A stretch of DNA of 64,000 bases from Flavobacteriales bacterium (GTDB lineage: Bacteria; Bacteroidota; Bacteroidia; Flavobacteriales_D; Sanyastnellaceae), in contig JAGYJM010000002.1 in NCBI GenBank assembly GCA_018402085.1, positions 2,743,501 to 2,807,500 of the forward strand. The letters are read 5' to 3'. The position numbers were made by a program, and so were the translations under genes. Below, piece after piece: positions 8,004-17,259 of this stretch. Under the pieces are notes generated by a model that was given only the letters and a program-made list of their open reading frames with translations, did no database searches and was not told where the DNA came from. The stretch's first letter is position 1, and every line of letters starts with the position of its first letter.

Positions 8004-11000
8004 CTATTCACATGCTGACCCGAAACTTCCGAGGAACTGGAGGAGGTCTGATGAATTCACCAGTCCGTCTTCGTTCAGGTCTTCAGGACATGGGTTTGCG
8101 AGGTCGAACTGGCATGAGCCGTCATCGTCTGTAGCTGTTTCGTTGTAATTAAGTGCATCAGCATAAGTACAGCCTGTACAAGAGTCGAATTCGCACGAGC
8201 CATTGTCACAAACAGCAGCAGCATCGTAGTTGCATGCACTTTGATCGGTACAACCGTCTGGGAGTGTACATGAGCCGTCATCTATCGTAGCTGAGTCATC
8301 GTAATTGCAAGCTGTTGGATCAGTGCATCCTTCGTACTCACACGAACCATCATTCTGGTTAGCAGAAGCATCGTAGTTGGCCGCGTTTAGATCTGTACAG
8401 CCAAGGTAAATACACGAGCCGTCGTCATTGGTAGCTTCAGCATCGTAGTTCACTGCGCCTGTATCAGTACATCCTTCGATGATGCAGCTTCCGTCGTCAT
8501 AGGTCACTGTTGCATCGTAGTTCGTTGCCGCTTCATTGGTACAACCAGCGTACTCACACGATCCGTCATCGATGGTTACTGCAGGGTTGTAGTTCACGGC
8601 ATTCACGTCAGCACAGCCAGGTACATCCTGAGCGATGTCGAAGATACACGAGCCGTCGTCTACGCTTGCGTTGGCGTCGTAGTTGGTTGCGTCTTCGTAG
8701 GTGCAGCCTGAGAAGATACACGAGCCGTCATCGATGTTCGCGTTGGCATCGTAGTTGTCAGCGCTTTCGTCGGTGCAACCTGAGAATTCACAGGTGCCGT
8801 CGTCGAAGTTCGCCGCCGGATCGTAGTTGTCTGCGGTGTCATCGGTACAACCCGGCTGACAAAGTGGGGTATTGAGGATCGTGATGATCACGTAACCGTC
8901 GCCACTGTTGGCCTGGGCCATCGCAGCAGGGGAGTCGGCGCTGTTGAAGCTACCACCGCCACCGCCGTTTCCGCCGATGCCGTAGCTGCCGCCACCACCT
9001 GAGTATCCGCCGCCGCCGCCGGCTCCGTGGCAGCCACCGCCGCCACCACCGCCGTAACCTCCGGCGATGTTTGCACCACAGGCCGATACGCCTGCGCTAC
9101 CTCCGTTCACGAAGGCTTCGCCTGATACAGGAGCACCGCCTTCACAGAGCGAGGCTTCACCATCGGTGAGGAGTCCGCCGCCATTACCGCCGCATGCTGC
9201 TCCGCTCATGGCGTTTGTTGCACCGCTTCCGGCCGTACCTCCAACGCCGTAGTTGAGGGCGTTGTTCGGACTGTATCCGTCGTTTCCGGTTTCGTTGACG
9301 CTGGCGTGCTCGTTGCCGTTGACCGGCATGCCGCTGATGCCGCCACCACCACCTGCAATGAGCAGTGGGTTGTCTGCGTTGTCGGTCACGAAGGTACCGC
9401 CACCGCCACCGGCGTAGCTGAACTGTCCGTCACCATCTTGTCCTTCACCACCAACCATCAGCTTGAGCTGCTGACCGGGGGTTACGTTGAGCACACCGCC
9501 CACCATGGCACCGAGTCCGCCCGTACCGCCATCGTAGCTGCCACCGGCAGCACCGTAGGCTTCCACGTAGACTTGTGACACGCCGTCAGGCACGATGAAG
9601 GTCTGCAGGAATCCGGTATGGTTGAACTGGAAGCTGTCGCCTTCATCGGTCGGATCGTAGCAGTTGCCGCAGTCATCGGTGATGTTTGGTCCACCGCAGA
9701 CACCGTTACAGTCGATCACATAGATACACGAGCCATCGTCCTGGTTGGCATCCATGTCATAGTTGCAGGCTGTGTCATCGGTACAACCCGGGTAGATGCA
9801 AGATCCGTCGTCGAAGTTGGCATCGGGGTTGTAGTTCGGAGAAGTTGCGTCGGTGCAGCCTGGGGTGCATTCGGGGATGAGGATACCACCTTCCCAGCTG
9901 ATGACAACTTGTCCGTTTCCGCTTTGGATACCGTTTTCGGTTGTAGCGTTGGTTACGCCACCGATATAGGCAGATCCCCCACCGCCGCCGGCAGCCCAGT
10001 TGTTGCCACCTGCACCGCCGCCGAACCAGCCGCCGCCGCCGCCGCCGCCACCGCCGTTGCCGGAGGTGCCGCCGTTACCGCCGATACCGAAGCATCCTCC
10101 TTGTCCGCCGTCACTAGGGTTATCGTTACCGCAGTTTCCGTTGGAGCCACCTGAAGCAGCGCTGTATCCGCCACCGGCACCACCACCGTTGCCGCCACCG
10201 CCACCGCCTCCGCTGGAGGATGAGTTGCAGTCACCGGAAGCTCCACCAGAGGCTGAGTTACCGCCATTGGAAAGGGTGCCATCATCAGATTTATTGGCGC
10301 TACCGGCACCAAAGCCTCCCTGTCCACCAGGGTAGCCGCCAAAGCCGCCATCCTGGTTTGAGCAGCCGTTACCACGACCGGCACCGCCGCCGCCGCCGCC
10401 AACGATGATGCGGTCAGTCAGGTCTGTGCCTCCAATGCGGACATCCGAAGCGCCACCACCGTTGCCTCCGTTGTAGCCGGAGGTACCACCGGAACCTCCA
10501 TTACCACCGCCGTTGTAGCCGTTTTGTCCACCAACATAAACGTTGAGGATATCGCCCGGTGCTACAGAGAGGTCACCTGAGGCATATCCGCCCAGACCGC
10601 CCGAAGACGATTGAACGTTCTCACCTGCAGCACCCCACACCTCGATGGTCACTTCAGTGATGCCCTCAGGTACAGTGAAGGTTTGCATGCCTCCTGTGAA
10701 GTCGAAGGTCTCTGAGCCCGGAGGAATGTTACTCGCATTTGAGTCATAGCAGTTGCCGCAGGCATCGAGGATAAAGTCTCCTCCGCATACGCCGGCACAG
10801 TCGATGATGAACTGGCAAGAACCGTCATCGCATACTGCGTTGGGGTCATAGTTACATGCTGTATCATCGGTACATCCATCAGGGAGGATACATGTACCGT
10901 CATCGCACAGGGCTGTATCGTCATAGTTGCATGCTGTTGGGTCGGTACAACCGTCAGGGAAGATGCACGAGCCGTCATCGGCTTCCGCACCGTCATCATA

Positions 11001-13022
11001 GTTACATGCAGTAGGATCTGTACAACCTTCATCGCATTCGGGGATGAGGATACCTCCTTCCCAGCTGATGACGACTTGTCCGTTGCCGCTTTGGATACCG
11101 TTTTCGGTTGTAGCGTTGGTTACGCCACCGATATAGGCAGATCCCCCACCGCCGCCGGCAGCCCAGTTGTTGCCACCTGCACCGCCGCCGAACCAGCCGC
11201 CGCCGCCGCCGCCACCACCGCCGTTGCCGGAGGTGCCGCCGTTACCGCCGATGCCGAAGCATCCTCCTTGTCCGCCGTCATTTGGGTTGTCGTTACCGCA
11301 GTTTCCGTTGGAGCCACCTGAAGCAGCGCTGTATCCGCCACCGGCACCACCACCGTTGCCGCCACCGCCACCGCCTCCGCTGGAGGATGAGTTGCAGTCA
11401 CCGGAAGCTCCACCAGAGGCTGAGTTACCGCCATTGGAAAGGGTGCCATCATCAGATTTATTGGCGCTACCGGCACCAAAGCCTCCCTGTCCACCAGGGT
11501 AGCCGCCAAAGCCGCCATCCTGGTTTGAGCAGCCGTTACCACGACCGGCACCGCCGCCGCCGCCGCCAACGATGATGCGGTCAGTCAGGTCTGTGCCTCC
11601 AATGCGGACATCCGAAGCGCCACCACCGTTGCCTCCGTTGTAGCCGGAGGTACCACCGGAACCTCCATTACCACCGCCGTTGTAGCCGTTTTGTCCACCA
11701 ACATAAACGTTGAGGATATCGCCCGGTGCTACAGAGAGGTCACCTGAGGCATATCCGCCCAGACCGCCCGAAGACGATTGAACGTTCTCACCTGCAGCAC
11801 CCCACACCTCGATGGTCACTTCAGTGATGCCCTCAGGTACAGTGAAGGTTTGCATGCCTCCTGTGAAGTCGAAGGTCTCTGAGCCCGGAGGAATGTTACT
11901 CGCATTTGAGTCATAGCAGTTGCCGCAGGCATCGAGGATAAAGTCTCCTCCGCATACGCCGGCACAGTCGATGATGAACTGGCAAGAACCGTCATCGCAT
12001 ACTGCGTTGGGGTCATAGTTACATGCTGTATCATCGGTACATCCATCAGGGAGGATACATGTACCGTCATCGCACAGGGCTGTATCGTCATAGTTGCATG
12101 CTGTTGGGTCGGTACAACCGTCAGGGAAGATGCACGAGCCGTCATCGGCTTCAGCACCGTCATCATAGTTACATGCAGTAGGATCTGTACAACCTTCATC
12201 GCATTCGGGGATGAGGATACCTCCTTCCCAGCTGATGACGACTTGTCCGTTGCCGCTTTGGATACCGTTTTCGGTTGTAGCGTTGGTTACGCCACCGATA
12301 TAGGCAGATCCCCCACCGCCGCCGGCAGCCCAGTTGTTGCCACCTGCACCGCCGCCGAACCAGCCGCCGCCGCCGCCGCCACCACCGCCGTTGCCGGAGG
12401 TGCCGCCATTACCGCCGATGCCGAAGCATCCGCCCTGGCCGCCGTCATTTGGGTTGTCGTTACCGCAGTTTCCGTTGGAGCCACCTGAAGCAGCGCTGTA
12501 TCCGCCACCGGCACCACCACCGTTGCCGCCACCGCCACCGCCTCCGCTGGAGGATGAGTTGCAGTCACCGGAAGCTCCACCAGAGGCTGAGTTACCGCCA
12601 TTGGAAAGGGTGCCATCATCAGATTTATTGGCGCTACCGGCACCAAAGCCTCCCTGTCCACCAGGGTAGCCGCCAAAGCCGCCATCCTGGTTTGAGCAGC
12701 CGTTACCACGACCGGCACCGCCGCCGCCGCCGCCAACGATGATGCGGTCAGTCAGGTCTGTGCCTCCAATGCGGACATCCGAAGCGCCACCACCGTTGCC
12801 TCCGTTGTAGCCGGAGGTGCCACCGGAACCTCCATTGCCACCGCCGTTGTAGCCGTTTTGTCCACCAACATAAACGTTGAGGATATCGCCCGGTGCTACA
12901 GAGAGGTCACCTGAGGCATATCCGCCCAGACCGCCCGAAGACGATTGAACGTTCTCACCTGCAGCACCCCACACCTCGATGGTCACTTCAGTGATGCCCT
13001 CAGGTACAGTGAAGGTTTGCAT
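8004..13022 (-). CDS. Giant GR-domain protein A, C-terminal piece
   Basis: 1672 residues from an internal Met at 13022; the frame is open up to about 13772, where it joins the shifted segment, so this Met is not the biological start. It holds three GR domains of the 1167-bp unit type. A seventh, different GR domain follows (TGFLQTFIVPDGVSQVYVEA, IAGGGGGISGMPVNGNE, GGGGCHGAGGGGGYSGGGG). Then comes a run of about a dozen short GCTD..ANYD..A..DDGSC repeats spaced like calcium-binding Cys/Asp repeats. The end is a dockerin-like loop, CPEDLNEDGLVNSSDLL, with the Asp/Asn ligands at positions 1, 3, 5, 9 and 12 bracketed by Cys. No T9SS type A or B domain is visible. It is predicted to be part of a secreted, rigid, calcium-binding multi-domain protein. 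Confidence 0.8.
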   Translation of the reverse strand: MQTFTVPEGITEVTIEVWGAAGENVQSSSGGLGGYASGDLSVAPGDILNVYVGGQNGYNGGGNGGSGGTSGYNGGNGGGASDVRIGGTDLTDRIIVGGGGGGAGRGNGCSNQDGGFGGYPGGQGGFGAGSANKSDDGTLSNGGNSASGGASGDCNSSSSGGGGGGGNGGGAGGGYSAASGGSNGNCGNDNPNDGGQGGCFGIGGNGGTSGNGGGGGGGGGWFGGGAGGNNWAAGGGGGSAYIGGVTNATTENGIQSGNGQVVISWEGGILIPECDEGCTDPTACNYDDGAEADDGSCIFPDGCTDPTACNYDDTALCDDGTCILPDGCTDDTACNYDPNAVCDDGSCQFIIDCAGVCGGDFILDACGNCYDSNASNIPPGSETFDFTGGMQTFTVPEGITEVTIEVWGAAGENVQSSSGGLGGYASGDLSVAPGDILNVYVGGQNGYNGGGNGGSGGTSGYNGGNGGGASDVRIGGTDLTDRIIVGGGGGGAGRGNGCSNQDGGFGGYPGGQGGFGAGSANKSDDGTLSNGGNSASGGASGDCNSSSSGGGGGGGNGGGAGGGYSAASGGSNGNCGNDNPNDGGQGGCFGIGGNGGTSGNGGGGGGGGGWFGGGAGGNNWAAGGGGGSAYIGGVTNATTENGIQSGNGQVVISWEGGILIPECDEGCTDPTACNYDDGAEADDGSCIFPDGCTDPTACNYDDTALCDDGTCILPDGCTDDTACNYDPNAVCDDGSCQFIIDCAGVCGGDFILDACGNCYDSNASNIPPGSETFDFTGGMQTFTVPEGITEVTIEVWGAAGENVQSSSGGLGGYASGDLSVAPGDILNVYVGGQNGYNGGGNGGSGGTSGYNGGNGGGASDVRIGGTDLTDRIIVGGGGGGAGRGNGCSNQDGGFGGYPGGQGGFGAGSANKSDDGTLSNGGNSASGGASGDCNSSSSGGGGGGGNGGGAGGGYSAASGGSNGNCGNDNPSDGGQGGCFGIGGNGGTSGNGGGGGGGGGWFGGGAGGNNWAAGGGGGSAYIGGVTNATTENGIQSGNGQVVISWEGGILIPECTPGCTDATSPNYNPDANFDDGSCIYPGCTDDTACNYDMDANQDDGSCIYVIDCNGVCGGPNITDDCGNCYDPTDEGDSFQFNHTGFLQTFIVPDGVSQVYVEAYGAAGGSYDGGTGGLGAMVGGVLNVTPGQQLKLMVGGEGQDGDGQFSYAGGGGGTFVTDNADNPLLIAGGGGGISGMPVNGNEHASVNETGNDGYSPNNALNYGVGGTAGSGATNAMSGAACGGNGGGLLTDGEASLCEGGAPVSGEAFVNGGSAGVSACGANIAGGYGGGGGGGCHGAGGGGGYSGGGGSYGIGGNGGGGGSFNSADSPAAMAQANSGDGYVIITILNTPLCQPGCTDDTADNYDPAANFDDGTCEFSGCTDESADNYDANANIDDGSCIFSGCTYEDATNYDANASVDDGSCIFDIAQDVPGCADVNAVNYNPAVTIDDGSCEYAGCTNEAATNYDATVTYDDGSCIIEGCTDTGAVNYDAEATNDDGSCIYLGCTDLNAANYDASANQNDGSCEYEGCTDPTACNYDDSATIDDGSCTLPDGCTDQSACNYDAAAVCDNGSCEFDSCTGCTYADALNYNETATDDDGSCQFDLANPCPEDLNEDGLVNSSDLLQFLGSFGSACE
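8630..9836 (-). repeat. Segment shared with giant gene B (copy at 17889-19095)
   Basis: About 1.2 kb encoding the last GR domain and flanking Cys repeats is almost identical to 17889-19095 at a constant offset of 9259 bp. The roughly 500 bp downstream of it have diverged between the two genes, while the last 90 bp match again. This patchwork fits gene conversion or recent duplication. Confidence 0.8.
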
Positions 13023-16000
13023 GCCTCCTGTGAAGTCGAAGGTCTCTGAGCCCGGAGGAATGTTACTCGCATTTGAGTCATAGCAGTTGCCGCAGGCATC
13101 GAGGATAAAGTCTCCTCCGCATACGCCGGCACAGTCGATGATGAACTGGCAAGAACCGTCATCGCATACTGCGTTGGGGTCATAGTTACATGCTGTATCA
13201 TCGGTACATCCATCAGGGAGGATACATGTACCGTCATCGCACAGGGCTGTATCGTCATAGTTGCATGCTGTTGGGTCGGTACAACCGTCAGGGAAGATGC
13301 ACGAGCCGTCATCGGCTTCAGCACCGTCATCATAGTTACATGCAGTAGGATCTGTACAACCTTCATCGCATTCGGGGATGAGGATACCTCCTTCCCAGCT
13401 GATGACGACTTGTCCGTTGCCGCTTTGGATACCGTTTTCGGTTGTAGCGTTGGTTACGCCACCGATATAGGCAGATCCCCCACCGCCGCCGGCAGCCCAG
13501 TTGTTGCCACCTGCACCGCCGCCGAACCAGCCGCCGCCGCCGCCGCCACCACCGCCGTTGCCGGAGGTGCCGCCGTTACCGCCGATGCCAAAGCATCCTC
13601 CTTGTCCGCCGTCATTTGGGTTGTCGTTACCGCAGTTTCCGTTGGAGCCACCTGAAGCAGCGCTGTATCCGCCACCGGCACCACCACCGTTGCCGCCACC
13701 GCCGCCGCCTCCGCTGGAGGATGAGTTGCAGTCACCGGAAGCTCCACCAGAGGCTGAGTTACCGCCATTGGAAGGGTGCCATCATCAGATTTATTGGCGC
13801 TACCGGCACCAAAGCCTCCCTGTCCACCAGGGTAGCCGCCAAAGCCGCCATCCTGGTTTGAGCAGCCGTTACCACGACCGGCACCGCCGCCGCCGCCGCC
13901 AACGATGATGCGGTCAGTCAGGTCTGTGCCTCCAATGCGGACATCCGAAGCGCCACCACCGTTGCCTCCGTTGTAGCCGGAGGTACCACCGGAACCTCCA
14001 TTACCACCGCCGTTGTAGCCGTTTTGTCCACCAACATAAACGTTGAGGATATCGCCCGGTGCTACAGAGAGGTCACCTGAGGCATATCCGCCCAGACCGC
14101 CCGAAGACGATTGAACGTTCTCACCTGCAGCACCCCACACCTCGATGGTCACTTCAGTGATGCCCTCAGGTACAGTGAAGGTTTGCATGCCTCCTGTGAA
14201 GTCGAAGGTCTCTGAGCCCGGAGGAATGTTACTCGCATTTGAGTCATAGCAGTTGCCGCAGGCATCGAGGGATAAAGTCTCCTCCGCATACGCCGGCACA
14301 GTCGATGATGAACTGGCAAGAACCGTCATCGCATACTGTGTTGGGGTCATAGTTACATGCTGTATCATCGGTACATCCATCAGGGAGGATACATGTACCG
14401 TCATCGCACAGGGCTGTATCGTCATAGTTGCATGCTGTTGGGTCGGTACAACCGTCAGGGAAGATGCACGAGCCGTCATCGGCTTCCGCACCGTCATCAT
14501 AGTTACATGCAGTAGGATCTGTACAACCTTCATCGCATTCGGGGATGAGGATACCTCCTTCCCAGCTGATGACGACTTGTCCGTTTCCGCTACGGATACC
14601 GTTTTCGGTTGTAGCGTTGGTTACGCCACCGATATAGGCAGATCCCCCACCGCCGCCGGCAGCCCAGTTGTTGCCACCTGCACCGCCGCCGAACCAGCCG
14701 CCGCCGCCGCCGCCACCACCGCCGTTGCCGGAGGTGCCGCCGTTACCGCCGATGCCAAAGCATCCTCCTTGTCCGCCGTCATTTGGGTTGTCGTTACCGC
14801 AGTTTCCGTTGGAGCCACCTGAAGCAGCGCTGTATCCGCCACCGGCACCACCACCGTTGCCGCCACCGCCGCCGCCTCCGCTGGAGGATGAGTTGCAGTC
14901 ACCGGAAGCTCCACCAGAGGCTGAGTTACCGCCATTGGAAAGGGTGCCATCATCAGATTTATTGGCGCTACCGGCACCAAAGCCTCCCTGTCCACCAGGG
15001 TAGCCGCCAAAGCCGCCATCCTGGTTTGAGCAGCCGTTACCACGACCGGCACCGCCGCCGCCGCCGCCAACGATGATGCGGTCAGTCAGGTCTGTGCCTC
15101 CAATGCGGACATCCGAAGCGCCACCACCGTTGCCTCCGTTGTAGCCGGAGGTGCCACCGGAACCTCCATTGCCACCGCCGTTGTAGCCGTTTTGTCCACC
15201 AACATAAACGTTGAGGATATCGCCCGGTGCTACAGAGAGGTCACCTGAGGCATATCCGCCCAGACCGCCCGAAGACGATTGAACGTTCTCACCTGCAGCA
15301 CCCCACACCTCGATGGTCACTTCAGTGATGCCCTCAGGTACAGTGAAGGTTTGCATGCCTCCTGTGAAGTCGAAGGTCTCTGAGCCCGGAGGAATGTTAC
15401 TCGCATTTGAGTCATAGCAGTTGCCGCAGGCATCGAGGATAAAGTCTCCTCCGCATACGCCGGCACAGTCGATGATGAACTGGCAAGAACCGTCATCGCA
15501 TACTGTGTTGGGGTCATAGTTACATGCTGTATCATCGGTACATCCATCAGGGAGGATACATGTACCGTCATCGCACAGGGCTGTATCGTCATAGTTGCAT
15601 GCTGTTGGGTCGGTACAACCGTCAGGGAAGATGCACGAGCCGTCATCGGCTTCCGCACCGTCATCATAGTTACATGCAGTAGGATCTGTACAACCTTCAT
15701 CGCATTCGGGGATGAGGATACCTCCTTCCCAGCTGATGACGACTTGTCCGTTTCCGCTACGGATACCGTTTTCGGTTGTAGCGTTGGTTACGCCGCCGAT
15801 ATAGGCAGATCCCCCACCGCCGCCGGCAGCCCAGTTGTTGCCACCTGCACCGCCGCCGAACCAGCCGCCGCCGCCGCCGCCACCACCGCCGTTGCCGGAG
15901 GTGCCGCCGTTACCGCCGATGCCAAAGCATCCTCCTTGTCCGCCGTCATTTGGGTTGTCGTTACCGCAGTTTCCGTTGGAGCCACCTGAAGCAGCGCTGT

Positions 16001-16600
16001 ATCCGCCACCGGCACCACCACCGTTGCCGCCACCGCCGCCGCCTCCGCTGGAGGATGAGTTGCAGTCACCGGAAGCTCCACCAGAGGCTGAGTTACCGCC
16101 ATTGGAAAGGGTGCCATCATCAGATTTATTGGCGCTACCGGCACCAAAGCCTCCCTGTCCACCAGGGTAGCCGCCAAAGCCGCCATCCTGGTTTGAGCAG
16201 CCGTTACCACGACCGGCACCGCCGCCGCCGCCGCCAACGATGATGCGGTCAGTCAGGTCTGTGCCTCCAATGCGGACATCCGAAGCGCCACCACCGTTGC
16301 CTCCGTTGTAGCCGGAGGTACCACCGGAACCTCCATTACCACCGCCGTTGTAGCCGTTTTGTCCACCAACATAAACGTTGAGGATATCGCCCGGTGCTAC
16401 AGAGAGGTCACCTGAGGCATATCCGCCCAGACCGCCCGAAGACGATTGAACGTTCTCACCTGCAGCACCCCACACCTCGATGGTCACTTCAGTGATGCCC
16501 TCAGGTACAGTGAAGGTTTGCATGCCCCCTGTGAAGTCGAAGGTCTCTGAGCCCGGAGGAATGTTACTCGCATTTGAGTCATAGCAGTTGCCGCATATAT
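9868..16600 (-). repeat. Tandem array A: about 5.8 units of 1167 bp
   Basis: The internal ATG of each MQTF motif recurs at 16523, 15356, 14188, 13022, 11855 and 10688: steps of 1167, 1168 (extra G), 1166 (missing A), 1167 and 1167. Units are nearly identical in DNA, including silent sites. Small variants separate an N-terminal group (IRSGNG, NTVCDDG) from a C-terminal group (IQSGNG, NAVCDDG), so the array grew by block duplication. One unit is 389 codons: one GR domain plus one Cys-rich linker. Confidence 0.9.
13773..14270 (-). other. Out-of-frame segment of giant gene A (third GR domain)
   Basis: Between the two indels the repeat continues in a shifted frame and still encodes a normal module there: DACGNCYDSNASNIPPGSET, MQTFTVPEGITEV and onward to ANKSDDGTL. 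The protein-level conservation is complete in the shifted frame, which argues that the indels are very recent or are sequence errors rather than old decay. Confidence 0.7.
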
Positions 16601-17018
16601 CTTCAATAAACTCTCCGCCGCAGGTGCCATTGCAGTCAATGATGTACTCACACGTTCCATCATCGATCGTTGCTACCGGGTCATAGTTGCACGCCGTATC
16701 ATCAATGCATCCCAGATCAAACGTACAGCTACCGTCATTGTAGTTGGCTGTTTCATCGTAGTTGTCTGCTTCGGGATCTGTGCAGCCCGGGAAGCAATCA
16801 GGGGCTACTCCGTTTGGATCGAAGCAGTTTTCACAGTCATCTGTAACAAATGTTCCGCCACAGGTGCCGTTGCAGTCGATGGTCCAAAGGCAGGAGCCGT
16901 CGTTTTCAATGGCTGCCGGATCGAAGTTACAGGCTGATTCAATGGTACACCCTGATTGGGCGTAGAGGTTAGCAGTAGCAAAGAGGCATACCGCCAGGAG
17001 GCTCAGGAAGCGTAGCAT
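14244..17018 (-). CDS. Giant GR-domain protein A, N-terminal piece
   Basis: 924 residues as read. MLRFLSLLAVCLFATANLYA is a clear signal peptide, followed by QSGCTIES. Four short Cys/Asp repeats follow (GCTDPEADNYDETANYNDG style) with two DCNGTCGG segments, then two complete glycine-rich (GR) domains of the ALK/LTK type. Each GR domain starts GGMQTFTVPEGITEVTIEVW, continues through a Gly-rich core (IIVGGGGGGAGRGNGC, FGGYPGGQGGFGAG) and ends GNGQVVISWEGG. Linkers consist of three GCTDPTACNYDD-type repeats plus DCAGVCGGDF. The true protein probably continues through the frameshift at about 14270; the last residues here (PRCLRQLL) are frameshift products. The first 142 codons match the start of giant gene B almost base for base. 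Likely an exported surface or matrix protein; function unknown. Confidence 0.8.
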   Translation of the reverse strand: MLRFLSLLAVCLFATANLYAQSGCTIESACNFDPAAIENDGSCLWTIDCNGTCGGTFVTDDCENCFDPNGVAPDCFPGCTDPEADNYDETANYNDGSCTFDLGCIDDTACNYDPVATIDDGTCEYIIDCNGTCGGEFIEDICGNCYDSNASNIPPGSETFDFTGGMQTFTVPEGITEVTIEVWGAAGENVQSSSGGLGGYASGDLSVAPGDILNVYVGGQNGYNGGGNGGSGGTSGYNGGNGGGASDVRIGGTDLTDRIIVGGGGGGAGRGNGCSNQDGGFGGYPGGQGGFGAGSANKSDDGTLSNGGNSASGGASGDCNSSSSGGGGGGGNGGGAGGGYSAASGGSNGNCGNDNPNDGGQGGCFGIGGNGGTSGNGGGGGGGGGWFGGGAGGNNWAAGGGGGSAYIGGVTNATTENGIRSGNGQVVISWEGGILIPECDEGCTDPTACNYDDGAEADDGSCIFPDGCTDPTACNYDDTALCDDGTCILPDGCTDDTACNYDPNTVCDDGSCQFIIDCAGVCGGDFILDACGNCYDSNASNIPPGSETFDFTGGMQTFTVPEGITEVTIEVWGAAGENVQSSSGGLGGYASGDLSVAPGDILNVYVGGQNGYNGGGNGGSGGTSGYNGGNGGGASDVRIGGTDLTDRIIVGGGGGGAGRGNGCSNQDGGFGGYPGGQGGFGAGSANKSDDGTLSNGGNSASGGASGDCNSSSSGGGGGGGNGGGAGGGYSAASGGSNGNCGNDNPNDGGQGGCFGIGGNGGTSGNGGGGGGGGGWFGGGAGGNNWAAGGGGGSAYIGGVTNATTENGIRSGNGQVVISWEGGILIPECDEGCTDPTACNYDDGAEADDGSCIFPDGCTDPTACNYDDTALCDDGTCILPDGCTDDTACNYDPNTVCDDGSCQFIIDCAGVCGGDFIPRCLRQLL

Positions 17019-17040
17019 GCTGGGTAAGGTTTAGGTAGCG

Positions 17041-17048
17041 TAAAAATA
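17041..17048 (-). promoter_or_regulatory. Candidate -7 box of giant gene A
   Basis: Minus strand TATTTTTA, one base from the Bacteroidota -7 consensus TAnnTTTG, 22 bp before the ATG. A related box (TACTTTTA) stands 28 bp before the inferred start of giant gene B. No good -33 element is visible. Confidence 0.35.
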
Positions 17049-17064
17049 GGTAATCATCATTACC
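17049..17064. promoter_or_regulatory. Palindrome overlapping the giant gene A promoter
   Basis: GGTAAT-CATC-ATTACC, a perfect 6-bp inverted repeat directly upstream of the candidate -7 box. It could be an operator; no regulator was identified. Confidence 0.3.
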
Positions 17065-17095
17065 AAATTGTTAATCAAGCAGTTTTACTTTTTCA

Positions 17096-17123
17096 CTGCG
17101 CGAAAGCGCAGGATGGATTCGGG
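17096..17123 (+). repeat. Dispersed hairpin repeat, copy 3
   Basis: CTGCGC-GAAA-GCGCAG followed by GATGGATTCGGG. Intergenic, between giant genes A and B. Confidence 0.65.
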
Positions 17124-17134
17124 ATCGTTTGTTC

Positions 17135-17157
17135 AGGTGTGGATACAATCCACACCT
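17135..17157. repeat. Perfect 10-bp inverted repeat
   Basis: AGGTGTGGAT-ACA-ATCCACACCT in the spacer between giant genes A and B. It has no T-run on either side, so it is unlikely to be a terminator. Function unknown. Confidence 0.5.
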
Positions 17158-17180
17158 ACGTTACAATCCGTACTTGTAGC

Positions 17181-17200
17181 CATCCCGCGTTTTTACGCGG
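17181..17200 (-). repeat. Dispersed hairpin repeat, copy 4
   Basis: On the minus strand CCGCGT-AAAA-ACGCGG followed by GATG. It lies just downstream of the terminator of giant gene B. Confidence 0.65.
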
Positions 17201-17204
17201 AAAA

Positions 17205-17237
17205 GAAAAAAGGGAAGACTTAGATAAGCCTTCCCCT
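17205..17237 (-). terminator. Rho-independent terminator of giant gene B
   Basis: On the minus strand GGGAAG-G-CTTA and TAAG-T-CTTCCC form a near-perfect stem with a 2-nt loop, followed by six T. It starts about 23 bp after the stop codon. Confidence 0.85.
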
Positions 17238-17259
17238 TCACTTTATTCAAATTCAGTTT

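Larger units (their letters stand above)
8004..17018 (-). pseudogene. Giant gene A as a whole, split by two opposite frameshifts
   Basis: From the ATG at 17018 to the stop at 8004 this is one gene of about 3004 codons whose first and last parts are in the same frame. Two single-base differences from the neighbouring repeat copies interrupt it. There is one extra G at 14269-14271 (GAGGGAT where other copies read GAGGAT), and one missing A at 13772-13773 (GGAAGGG where others read GGAAAGGG). As read, translation stops at 14244. The two changes cancel, so only about 166 codons are out of frame. Both lie in short homopolymers inside near-identical 1167-bp repeats, the place where assembly or polishing errors are most likely. 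The biological gene may well be intact. It is listed separately below as the open pieces. Confidence 0.75.

Noticed and set aside
10000-16170. Repeated proline-rich open frames on the plus strand (runs of PPPP), one per 1167-bp unit
   Set aside because: They are the complement of the glycine codons of giant gene A. They have no signal, no start context, and follow the repeat exactly.
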